64,000 nucleotides of DNA. It comes from an uncultured Christensenella sp. Lineage in GTDB: Bacteria; Bacillota; Clostridia; Christensenellales; Borkfalkiaceae. Where the stretch lies: positions 4,237-68,236 of the forward strand of contig CAJUGP010000007.1 of NCBI GenBank assembly GCA_910586365.1. Direction: 5' to 3'. Under the pieces are notes generated by a model. It was not told the origin of the DNA. It was given only the letters and a program-made list of their open reading frames with translations, and did no database searches. This document shows positions 56,514 through 64,000 of this stretch, piece by piece. The stretch's first letter is position 1. Each line of letters begins with the position of its first letter. A program made the position numbers and the translations under genes.

Positions 56514-59500
56514 TTATTCCACGGGGTTTGTGTTATCGCCCGCGGGCAGATCAACCGCCGTGATCGTAATATTCGAAACTTTTTCACCGCCGATATGGAA
56601 GGTCCATTCGGTTTGCGTCGTTCGGGATATATCGAACGTATACAGGCAGTTATACGTATAGCCCGCATACTTGCCCGCCAAGCTCGAATAAGACAGCAGA
56701 ACGTTCAGTTTACCCTCTTGCGTCCACGTAAATTCCAATCTCCAAGCGTTGTCTTTCCGTGCGATTTCTTTGAAGATCGCCCAATCGTTTGCAACTTCCA
56801 AGCCTTCGTTCCCGATCAAGGTGGACGTGATTACAGGAGTATTGCCGAGTTTCGCATCGCCGAACGACCAACCGTAAGCGTCCGAACGACCCGTATAACC
56901 TTCTTTGCATTCCCAAATAAGCGATTGCCATTGCTCCGTAACGTCACCCGTATGCGTACCGTAAATGATCATCGATTTGCCTTTCGTAAGCGTGCCCGGT
57001 ACATCATAAGCCCAGCCGATGCCTCCGGGTCCGACGTTATCGAACGAAAGCCCCGTTTTGAGTTCTGCGCCGCAAAGAGCACAGTTTGCACCCGTTTGAT
57101 CTTTATGATAACATACCATTTTGCAGATGCTGCAAATACCTTTTGCGAATGCGTGTTCGTGCTGAGGGTCAAGCGCACCGCACTTACAGTAATTATCAAT
57201 ATAATTATGCGTATGCGTGGGATTCAATTCGCCGCATTCGCAGCGGTCGGTTTCGGGAGCGTAAACGTGCGTGTGTTTTACGGGGTTGCAGTCTTCCGCC
57301 GCAACGACGTCTTTGCTTGCCGTCGCCGTGATCGTGCCCGTAAACGAGCCGCTGTCGGGAAGAATGCCGATCGAATATTTTGCCGCAAGCGTCGTGCCCT
57401 CTTTCGCCGAGAACGTCCATACCTGCACGTATTCGCCCAACGTGTCGATGCCCGAAACGTCGTACCGAACGAGGATTTTCGACGTATCGCTCCAATCCCA
57501 CGTGATCTTAATATTGCCGTTCGCCTTGATCGCTTTGACGGTTTCCCAGTTGATGCTTGTTTTGCCGTTCAGCGTGCAGGTCGTTTTCTGAACGCGGAAA
57601 TTATTCAGCGTGAAGTCGGTTTGCGGATCAGGACCGTTGTTAACCCAGTTATCAATACGGATATGGTCGCCTTCCTTGAACGTGCTGCCCTCGTAAAGGA
57701 GCGCCGCCACGCCGTTGTAGTTGTATGTCGTGATCGAAGTTACTTTGCCTTCCGCCACGACCTTCTGACCGGGAACGATGACGCTGTAACGCTGCGACGC
57801 GTCGGGGTTGTAAGCCTTGTTGTCGCCGTGTACTGTCGTAAATGCTTGGCTGTTGTCCGTTTTGCCGACCTGTACGTTTTCTTTCTTCCAGCCCGTTACT
57901 TCCTTGCAGACCGTGCACAGACCGCCCTCTGCGGGGAAGGCATGTTCGCCTTTGACGAATACGATGCCGTACCACAAAACCACGTTATCTCCGTTCATAA
58001 GCGCTTTCGCCTGAACGCCGTCAACCGTGCAGGTCGCCGCAACGATTGTTTGCAGCTCTTCTTCGCCGAGGGTCAGCTCGGTGATTTCTCTTGCCGCATT
58101 TACGGAATACGCCTTAACCGTTCCGCCGAGATTAAGCTCGAACGCGTAAGCAGGTTCCGCCGTTTCGCCCTTGACGATGCCCAGATCGCTCAAATCAATC
58201 GTAAGCGCGACCGCACCCAGCGACGAATAAACCGCCGTAGTCTTTTTCGCAAGCAGGTTCGCGCCGTCTTTGAACGCAACCTTGCCGTTTTTCAACGTGA
58301 AGGACAAATCGTAATCACGCAGCAGATCGGCGTTGAGCGCGTCTTTCGCGCCGCCCATGTTCGCGTTAAGGCGTACTTCCTTATCCGAAACGCCCTTGGT
58401 AAAGACGAGAGTCAAAAGGCTGCCGTCGGCAAGCGCAAGCGTGTCTTCGTCGATAAGCGTCGTGCCGCCCGTGACCGCGCAAGCGATCTCCGCCGTCTTG
58501 GTGACGAGCAGACTGCCCGCCGCCGTCGTAATGCGCACTTCGTACGCTTCGATGCTCTTCGTAAAATCGAGCGCATTCTGTTTGAACGTTATGCTGTTGC
58601 TGCCAACTCCCGTCACTTCGAGGTTGCCGAACTTCGTACCCATGTCGATCGCCGCGAACGCTTGTTCCGCGTCGCCGATGACGATCTTATTATCGCCCGC
58701 GAGCGTGCCGCCCGAAACGGTGAGCGTAAACGAGCCGCCCGCCAAGTTAAGCGTGTTGTTCGTGATTTGCGCCGTCAGTTCGCTGATCGCCACGTCGGAA
58801 AGGTCGAGCGTGATTGCGCCCTGCGCCGTGCTGCCTTCGAGGTTGGTAAACGTAAGCGTGTATACCTTTTCGGAATCAACGTTGAGCGGGATCACGACGC
58901 CGAGCGACTGTTTATCCGCCGCCAATTTCACGATCGCGTTCTCGTTTCCGCCGAGCGCGACTTTGGTCGTGCCGACGAGCGGCTGCGAGAATTTAAGCGT
59001 TGCCGCAACGTAATGGGTGTAATCCGCAAACGCCGCAGCGTCCTTGGTCGCCATGCCGTTTACTTTCACGTTCGCGCCGTTTATCGTAGCGTGAAGTTCT
59101 CCCGTTTCGTACGTGTTGCTACCGTCCGTCACGGCGTCCGCCGTCACTTCGGAAAGCACGCTCGGAACGATCTTGCCGCGCACCACGTTGAACGTCGTTT
59201 TGCCGTACGTCACGTCGGGACAGCCGTTGAAGATAATTTTGTCGTCCGAGCCGAGCGTTAAACGCATGGCGTACGTGTAATCGTATGCGGGAATGCCGCT
59301 TACGGTGTTCACGCCCGCTTCCCAAAGGCGGAAACGAACCGTGATCACGCCGTCTTGATAGGTCATCGTATAACGGTACGCGCCGCCCGCTTTGAGCGTG
59401 TTGAAGTTACTTTCGTCGACCGTGATGCCGTTGCCGTTCTTCCAGCCGTTGATCGTGTTGTAAGGGTGTTCGTTCGTGATAAGGGAGTTGGTCATGCCTT

Positions 59501-62500
59501 CGACCATTTTGCCCTCGTTTTCCGCAGCGTAGTCTACGCCGAGCTCCTCGTTCTTCGCGTCGGAAGTCGGGAAGGTCGCTTCGCCCCACGACCACGCTCT
59601 TCTTTCAAAGTAACCGTCGCCGTTCATCACGTACTGCGCAACGCCCGTGTCTTCCACGACGATGCTGTACGCGTTCATCTTCGCCGCGTCGCCGCCGTTG
59701 TCGCCCGATTTTTCGCTGTATCTGCCTGCAAATTCAATAAATTCGCCGTCTTTCAGATCGTTTACAACGTAATCGCCTTTGTACCAGGTCGTAGGCGCGT
59801 CTTTCTCGGCAATGGAAGCGCCGCAAAGATCGCACTTCTTATCGTTGTTCTCGTCCTTGTGTTCGCCGCCCACGTAACGCGCGCCAGCATAGAACACCAC
59901 GTTGCCGCCGTCTTTGACGCCCTTGGCTACTAGCGCGCCGTCGTAGCAGTTGCCCGTGCTCTCGGAGATGATTTCGTCCTCGAACGCCGCGGCGTCGTAG
60001 GAAACGACCGTGAGCGCGCCGTTTTCGATCTTGTAATACTTGCCGCTGCTCTCGCCCACAACGTCGAAATATTTCACCGTTTCGGAAGAGATCTTGCTCA
60101 GATCGATCTCGTAGATCACGAGCGCGACGTAATCGCTGTCGAGCGCGTTATCCACCGTGCCGTCCACATACAGGTGCGGCACGACGATGCCGTCCTCGGT
60201 GAGCGCGCCGTCCGCCAACGCGAATTCGCCCGCATAGTCGATATAGCTGCCGTTGAGGTTGAGAAGCGAAATCGCTTCTTTGTTGCCCGCGTTGAAGTTG
60301 AGGGTAAGCCCTCTTACCGCAACAGCCGACGCCGTAAGATTGCCGTTTTCGCTGACGATCCGCGCGACAAGCAGCTTATCGCCGCTGACTTCGGCGTACG
60401 TTTTGCCGTCCTCGCCGAGCACGACGCCCGCCGCCCCTTCCGCGTTCGAGAACGAACGGGTGAGTTTAACGACGTCGCGCGCCAAAATCTCGCTGCCTTC
60501 GGTGAGGTCGAGCGTATAGCCGAAGCTCGAATAATTGCCGTTCGTATTGAGCGATACCGCCTCTTTCGTAAGCGTTACCACGAGTTTGGTGAGATCCGCC
60601 CAGCCCGTGAAGGTTTTTTCGATTTCATTCGTGCCGTCGGTAACCGACTTGACCGTCAGACCGACCGCTTTTCTGCCTTTTTCCACATAAAGGCGTCCCG
60701 TTCCCGTCGGCGCCGTAACGGCGATAACGGTGTTTTTCGTCACCGTGCCCGCTTCAAACGTATAGGTGAGCACGATTTCGCCCGCGTCGTTTAAGAACAG
60801 ATTATCCGATTGCACCGCCGAATCGGCTTTGACGCCCTGCACTGCGGAAAGATCGATCACGATATCCTTTTCCTGCAAGCCCGTCACGGTGTACGTTTTG
60901 CTTTCGCCGATCGCGATAACGATATCGGCATACGCGCCGCCCTCCGGCACGTTGATATACGCGGCGCCCGTCGCGCCCGTTTTATTGAATCTGCCGCCCA
61001 GCTCGTTCGCGTGCAGACGCATCGCAAGATACTTCGTTTCGGTTACGTTTTCCAATTTCCCGTTCAGCGTGCCCGCGACGCCTTCGATCGCAAGACGGAC
61101 GGTATCGCCCTCGCCGAGCGAAAGCTCGTATCCCGTTATCGCGGAACCGTCGAAGATCACCGAACCCATTGCGACGGGGTACGATTCGACGGCGTTCACC
61201 GCGTTGGGAACGACGGTGACGAACTCGTCTTTCGACAGCACGTCTTCCTGCGCGTACGGTCCGACGGTGAGCACAACCTTAAAGTGCGTCATGTCGGTCT
61301 GCAGCGGGTACATTTTCAAATCGTAGAACGTGCCCTTTGCTTCGCCGAGCGTATCGGGTCCGTTCGCGTTCGGCACGAAGCCGTACACGTCGAAGCCCGT
61401 CGCCGTTTCTTCCGTTTCGCCCGTCTGCTGATAGGTCGCTTTTACGGTGATGTCCGTATAATCGAGCGCGGTGTTCGCAAGATATTTCGATTCTTTGTTC
61501 GCCGTCGCGCTGATTCCCGTCAGCGTTTTGGGCGTGATATACGACGCGCCGTCGATGGTGTACGACATATAATCGCCGTGAATGAGCGTGTCGTAATAGC
61601 CCTGCGCGTTATCGGGTACTCTCAAACGCGCCACGAGCGACGAAGAAAGCTCGGGGTTGGCGATCGTCAGCTCGATGATGCCGTCGTAACGGTACGTCCA
61701 AGTGAGTTCGACGCCCAAGCCCGTCGCGCCCTCGCTTTCGTCGTAATAATGCGTGGTGCGGCGAATGGTGCCTTCGGTGTATACCGACCAATCTTGATAA
61801 TCCGCCGCCGCAAACGGAATATTCTCTTTCAGAAGCGGATACGAAGCGTACGCCGCATTGTCCTTCCAAGCGTTATATCCTTCGGGGCGGTTTTTGATCT
61901 CGTCGCCCGTATCGGAGAAAAGCGAACCGTAGTTGAAGCTCTCGCTTCCGCTGCCCGCAAGCGCGGCAAGCATGCGCTGATCGCCTACGCCGTTCAACAG
62001 CACCCAGCCTTCGTTCCGCACGAACACCGACGTGCCTTGATAAAGACCTGCGTCGTTATACTGTCCGCGCGTAGCGTCGGCAATGCCGATAATGGGGAAA
62101 TAGTAGGCTTTCGCGTCGCTGAGCGCTTTTGCCCGTCCCTTTACGGTGATCGACGCGCCCTTCGTCAGTCTGCCCACCGTAAAGGAAGAAACTTCCACGG
62201 GACCTCTTCCTTCCACGTTGACCGACCCGAACGGCTTTATAATGTTTCCGCCGACAAGCACTTTGTCGTTTTTATGGAAATCGCCGAGCGTGAGCGTTTC
62301 GGGCGTTTCGAGCGCCGTTTCCGACTGCGTGGCATGGCAGACCGAACAGGTGCTCACGCCCGTATCGTCTTTCGCGCCCCAATTATGCCCGATTTCCACC
62401 TGCACGCGCGTATAAACGCCGTTGGGATTTTCCTGCGTCGGTTTCAAAACGACGTTATAACTGCCCACCGTTCCGTAAACGACGTTCTCGCCGAACAGCA

Positions 62501-62750
62501 CCTCGCAGGCGCTGCCCTTGATCGTTTCGTTTTTGTTGGAGCCCTTGTAAACGACGTTCACCTTATAATCGTCGAGTTTGGCGGAAAACGTTTCCGCCGT
62601 GTCGCTGTCAGTAAGCTTGAGTACCGTTTGTCTGCTCTCGTTGATTTTGGTAATTTCCCGCTTCGTGTCGCCCTTGCCTTTGCAAGCGGCAAAAGCGGTT
62701 GCCAAAACGGTAGCAAACAAAACGAACAAAACCACCTTCAGTTTCTTCAT
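56514..62750 (-). CDS. Giant secreted lipoprotein with repeated beta-sandwich and CxxC-knuckle segments
   Basis: 2078 residues from the ATG at 62750, set by GGGAGGAAGAG. Signal peptide with lipobox FAAC. The rest is extracellular and beta-rich, with Ig-like segments (VGTVGSYNVVLKPTQENPNG early) and many repeats of the form TLTFTNLEGS / TLDLSDV / LNLAGGSFTLTVSGGTL. Several short His/Cys knuckles are spread through it: CSVCHATQ, KKCDLCGASI, GLCTVCKEV, and a C-terminal cluster (RCECGEL, YCKCGAL, ICSICKM, NCALCGAEL) that probably bind zinc or form disulfides. Four or more segments with WKNGNG/WKDNAAY and AYGWSFG patches look like concanavalin-like sugar-binding modules. No catalytic motif seen. 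Probably a large adhesin or glycan-capture protein; substrate unknown. Confidence 0.75.
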   Translation of the reverse strand: MKKLKVVLFVLFATVLATAFAACKGKGDTKREITKINESRQTVLKLTDSDTAETFSAKLDDYKVNVVYKGSNKNETIKGSACEVLFGENVVYGTVGSYNVVLKPTQENPNGVYTRVQVEIGHNWGAKDDTGVSTCSVCHATQSETALETPETLTLGDFHKNDKVLVGGNIIKPFGSVNVEGRGPVEVSSFTVGRLTKGASITVKGRAKALSDAKAYYFPIIGIADATRGQYNDAGLYQGTSVFVRNEGWVLLNGVGDQRMLAALAGSGSESFNYGSLFSDTGDEIKNRPEGYNAWKDNAAYASYPLLKENIPFAAADYQDWSVYTEGTIRRTTHYYDESEGATGLGVELTWTYRYDGIIELTIANPELSSSLVARLRVPDNAQGYYDTLIHGDYMSYTIDGASYITPKTLTGISATANKESKYLANTALDYTDITVKATYQQTGETEETATGFDVYGFVPNANGPDTLGEAKGTFYDLKMYPLQTDMTHFKVVLTVGPYAQEDVLSKDEFVTVVPNAVNAVESYPVAMGSVIFDGSAITGYELSLGEGDTVRLAIEGVAGTLNGKLENVTETKYLAMRLHANELGGRFNKTGATGAAYINVPEGGAYADIVIAIGESKTYTVTGLQEKDIVIDLSAVQGVKADSAVQSDNLFLNDAGEIVLTYTFEAGTVTKNTVIAVTAPTGTGRLYVEKGRKAVGLTVKSVTDGTNEIEKTFTGWADLTKLVVTLTKEAVSLNTNGNYSSFGYTLDLTEGSEILARDVVKLTRSFSNAEGAAGVVLGEDGKTYAEVSGDKLLVARIVSENGNLTASAVAVRGLTLNFNAGNKEAISLLNLNGSYIDYAGEFALADGALTEDGIVVPHLYVDGTVDNALDSDYVALVIYEIDLSKISSETVKYFDVVGESSGKYYKIENGALTVVSYDAAAFEDEIISESTGNCYDGALVAKGVKDGGNVVFYAGARYVGGEHKDENNDKKCDLCGASIAEKDAPTTWYKGDYVVNDLKDGEFIEFAGRYSEKSGDNGGDAAKMNAYSIVVEDTGVAQYVMNGDGYFERRAWSWGEATFPTSDAKNEELGVDYAAENEGKMVEGMTNSLITNEHPYNTINGWKNGNGITVDESNFNTLKAGGAYRYTMTYQDGVITVRFRLWEAGVNTVSGIPAYDYTYAMRLTLGSDDKIIFNGCPDVTYGKTTFNVVRGKIVPSVLSEVTADAVTDGSNTYETGELHATINGANVKVNGMATKDAAAFADYTHYVAATLKFSQPLVGTTKVALGGNENAIVKLAADKQSLGVVIPLNVDSEKVYTLTFTNLEGSTAQGAITLDLSDVAISELTAQITNNTLNLAGGSFTLTVSGGTLAGDNKIVIGDAEQAFAAIDMGTKFGNLEVTGVGSNSITFKQNALDFTKSIEAYEVRITTAAGSLLVTKTAEIACAVTGGTTLIDEDTLALADGSLLTLVFTKGVSDKEVRLNANMGGAKDALNADLLRDYDLSFTLKNGKVAFKDGANLLAKKTTAVYSSLGAVALTIDLSDLGIVKGETAEPAYAFELNLGGTVKAYSVNAAREITELTLGEEELQTIVAATCTVDGVQAKALMNGDNVVLWYGIVFVKGEHAFPAEGGLCTVCKEVTGWKKENVQVGKTDNSQAFTTVHGDNKAYNPDASQRYSVIVPGQKVVAEGKVTSITTYNYNGVAALLYEGSTFKEGDHIRIDNWVNNGPDPQTDFTLNNFRVQKTTCTLNGKTSINWETVKAIKANGNIKITWDWSDTSKILVRYDVSGIDTLGEYVQVWTFSAKEGTTLAAKYSIGILPDSGSFTGTITATASKDVVAAEDCNPVKHTHVYAPETDRCECGELNPTHTHNYIDNYCKCGALDPQHEHAFAKGICSICKMVCYHKDQTGANCALCGAELKTGLSFDNVGPGGIGWAYDVPGTLTKGKSMIIYGTHTGDVTEQWQSLIWECKEGYTGRSDAYGWSFGDAKLGNTPVITSTLIGNEGLEVANDWAIFKEIARKDNAWRLEFTWTQEGKLNVLLSYSSLAGKYAGYTYNCLYTFDISRTTQTEWTFHIGGEKVSNITITAVDLPAGDNTNPVE

Positions 62751-62810
62751 AACTGCTCTTCCTCCCCCCAAATGAAATTTTAATCTTACGCCTTTGAAAT
62801 CGGCAGAATG

Positions 62811-62839
62811 ATTTTACAATATAATTTTGTCACTGTCAA
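62811..62839 (-). promoter_or_regulatory. Promoter of the giant lipoprotein gene
   Basis: On the minus strand perfect TTGACA (62834-62839), 17-base spacer, TAAAAT, about 60 bases before the ATG. Confidence 0.85.
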
Positions 62840-62946
62840 TATGTTTTCTAAAAAAAGTTTTGATTTTTTTGAAATTTTTTTACTTCAATCTAAATGAAAA
62901 GAAAGATGCAAACACATTTTGTCATTTCTTCGTCTATTTTGTACAT

Positions 62947-62986
62947 AAAAAAACGCCGTTTGTCACTTTTTATGTATCAATCGGCG
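62947..62986 (-). terminator. Terminator of recO
   Basis: CGCCG/CGGCG pair separated by a large AT-rich loop, followed on the minus strand by T7. Begins about 33 bases after the recO stop. The long loop makes it weaker than others here. Confidence 0.55.
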
Positions 62987-63019
62987 ATTTAAGCAATTAT
63001 AATAATTGTCGGGTGTAAT

Positions 63020-63730
63020 TCAAAGCAGAGCGAGATACTCTTTGAGCGCGGAAACCGCCGTATCGGTGCGGCTCGTAAAATAGGCGTTCAGCAAGCGAAG
63101 CGAACGCGCGATACCGTCGGCGTCCTCGGCATGCTCGCCGCGCAAAACGGCGCGGACGGCGCGGTACGTACTTTCGCTCGCCCGAACCCCCTCGCCGCAT
63201 TCGGCGCAGAAAAACGCGCCCTCTTCCATATCGAACCGCAAAAGCCCCTGCATGAGCTTCCCGCAAACGGGGCAGCGGTCGGCGCGGACGGCGTAACCCG
63301 CCAAAGACAGCGCCCGCAGAAAAAAACGCACGAGCGTTTCGCCCGTTTCTTTTCCCGCGCAAGAACACAGCTCGCGGAGCGTATTTACCGCCAATAACAA
63401 AAACGCGCCGCTTTCGGAATCCTCGTACACGAGTTTATCGCACGTTTCCGTAACGGCGGCGGCGGCATAAAAACGGTGCACGTCCTCGCGCAAGCCGTAA
63501 AAACTTTCGTGCGGGTCGCAGGCGATCACCGTATTGCGCCCCGCGCTGCGGTTGAGCACGTATTCCCCGAAAAAAAAGGGCTGCGCGGCGAACGCAAGGC
63601 GCGCGCCGTGTTTGCGCACGCCTTTCATAGCGGCGGAAAGCTTCCCTTCCGCGGTGAGCAGCGTGATCATTCTGTCGCTCTCCTTAAAATCCGCATAACG
63701 CAGCAGGAGCGCGTCGCACTTGAATTGCAT
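63020..63730 (-). CDS. recO: DNA repair protein RecO
   Basis: 236 residues. N-terminal OB fold: DALLLRYADFKESDRMITLLTAEGKLSAAMKGVRK in parts. Zinc finger: CPVCGKLMQGLLRFDMEEGAFFCAEC (four cysteines in two pairs). It loads RecA at single-stranded gaps with RecR. AAAGGAAAG in the end of yqzL serves as ribosome site. The start follows the yqzL stop directly. Confidence 0.92.
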   Translation of the reverse strand: MQFKCDALLLRYADFKESDRMITLLTAEGKLSAAMKGVRKHGARLAFAAQPFFFGEYVLNRSAGRNTVIACDPHESFYGLREDVHRFYAAAAVTETCDKLVYEDSESGAFLLLAVNTLRELCSCAGKETGETLVRFFLRALSLAGYAVRADRCPVCGKLMQGLLRFDMEEGAFFCAECGEGVRASESTYRAVRAVLRGEHAEDADGIARSLRLLNAYFTSRTDTAVSALKEYLALL

Positions 63731-63832
63731 TTATCTTTCCTTTAACTGTTGATAGAGCATGTAATAACTGACGTTGCCCGTTTTCTCGAAGAGCTCCCAG
63801 GCAATTTCTCTTGCCGATTTTTCCTCGCGCAT
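63731..63832 (-). CDS. yqzL: YqzL-like small protein
   Basis: 33 residues: MREEKSAREIAWELFEKTGN then VSYYMLYQQLKER. This matches the short YqzL family, which in Firmicutes precedes recO. AGGCGG is just upstream of the ATG. The stop TAA is immediately followed by the recO ATG, giving tight coupling. Function unknown. Confidence 0.8.
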   Translation of the reverse strand: MREEKSAREIAWELFEKTGNVSYYMLYQQLKER

Positions 63833-63904
63833 ATCCGCCTCCGCAACTATCGTGTGCGTTATGCGGGGAATTATGCAAACGTTTCCGCAATGCGCTCGTT
63901 TTTG

Positions 63905-64000
63905 TCATGGTGAGCGAAGCCGAACCATCTCAGATTCCTCGGCAAGCTCGGAATGACAGAAACAGACTTTCGGAATGACAGGCTCTTGTCATGGCGCGTT
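63905..64000. repeat. Intergenic repeat at the window edge
   Basis: Contains GTCATGGTGAGCGAAGCCGA, GATTCCTCGGCAAGCTCGGA-ATGACAG and two further GGAATGACAG or GTCATGG cores. It belongs to the same family as the elements at 37.4, 43.9 and 54.8 kb and continues beyond the window. Confidence 0.7.

Noticed and set aside
56502..59261. Very long open frame (919 codons) on the plus strand
   Set aside because: It is antisense to the giant lipoprotein, Arg/Val/Phe-rich with no ribosome site, and arises from codon bias of the opposite strand.
60810..62783. Long open frame (657 codons) on the plus strand
   Set aside because: Antisense shadow of the same lipoprotein gene; implausible composition (Arg and His rich).
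63684..63908. 74-codon minus-strand frame over yqzL
   Set aside because: Different frame from yqzL-recO, which have family matches and coupled starts.
1..64000. tRNA or rRNA genes, integrases, transposases, phage genes
   Set aside because: No such motif was recognised on either strand; short tRNAs could be missed by eye and a tRNAscan-SE run would settle this.

Overview
The window looks like chromosomal DNA of a Gram-positive anaerobe of the class Clostridia (Bacillota). The evidence is the gene order rpmG-secE-nusG-rplK-rplA-rplJ-rplL, a T-box leader on leuA, a yqzL-recO pair, strong GGAGG ribosome sites, many lipoprotein signal peptides, and near-consensus sigma-A promoters, most with 17-bp spacers. 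Sugar transporters, glycoside hydrolases and BspA-type and LGFP-type surface proteins suggest a gut or other carbohydrate-rich habitat. An uncultured gut lineage (for example Christensenellales-like) is my inference and is not proven by the sequence.

1-31 kb is mostly carbohydrate capture. An operon on the minus strand (from 7104 down past position 1) carries a solute-binding lipoprotein, two ABC permeases, a GH43 lipoprotein and a CBM9-like lipoprotein cut by the window edge. An SGNH-hydrolase lipoprotein and a divergent AraC regulator follow. After a small plus-strand operon (unknown protein, ferredoxin, unknown protein) comes a second minus-strand operon (21.3 down to 11.1 kb): solute-binding protein, two permeases, an LGFP-repeat surface protein, a GH125 exo-alpha-1,6-mannosidase and two GH76 alpha-1,6-mannanase lipoproteins. 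A GntR/LacI-type regulator is transcribed divergently. This reads as an alpha-1,6-mannan utilisation locus: surface GH76 enzymes cut the chain, the ABC system imports fragments, cytoplasmic GH125 finishes them. Neither transporter operon encodes an ATPase. A shared MsmK-type ATPase, with an unusual C-terminal tail of about 195 residues, sits at 27.7-29.4 kb. Between them are an AEC permease, a response regulator with an HD-GYP domain followed by a histidine-less HPt-like protein, and an LRR surface protein. A membrane-bound XRE regulator lies just beyond the ATPase.

30-49 kb is metabolism and housekeeping: an ABC-F ATPase behind an attenuator-like leader, a DUF3737 protein, a flavodoxin-like reductase, leuC-leuD-(frameshifted gene)-leuB, YggS, a phospholipase-C-like protein, queH-pdxT-pdxS, an ECF sigma factor with its beta-propeller partner, leuA under a T-box, a Fur-family regulator, and a ruvX reading frame that runs into a DUF1292 (YrzB) gene.

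49-64 kb holds a candidate small RNA, a cyclophilin-like lipoprotein, an MscS channel, the ribosomal protein/secE/nusG cluster (with an 80-bp tandem repeat between nusG and rplK), a giant 2078-residue lipoprotein and yqzL-recO. No tRNA, rRNA, CRISPR array, transposase or prophage gene was recognised.
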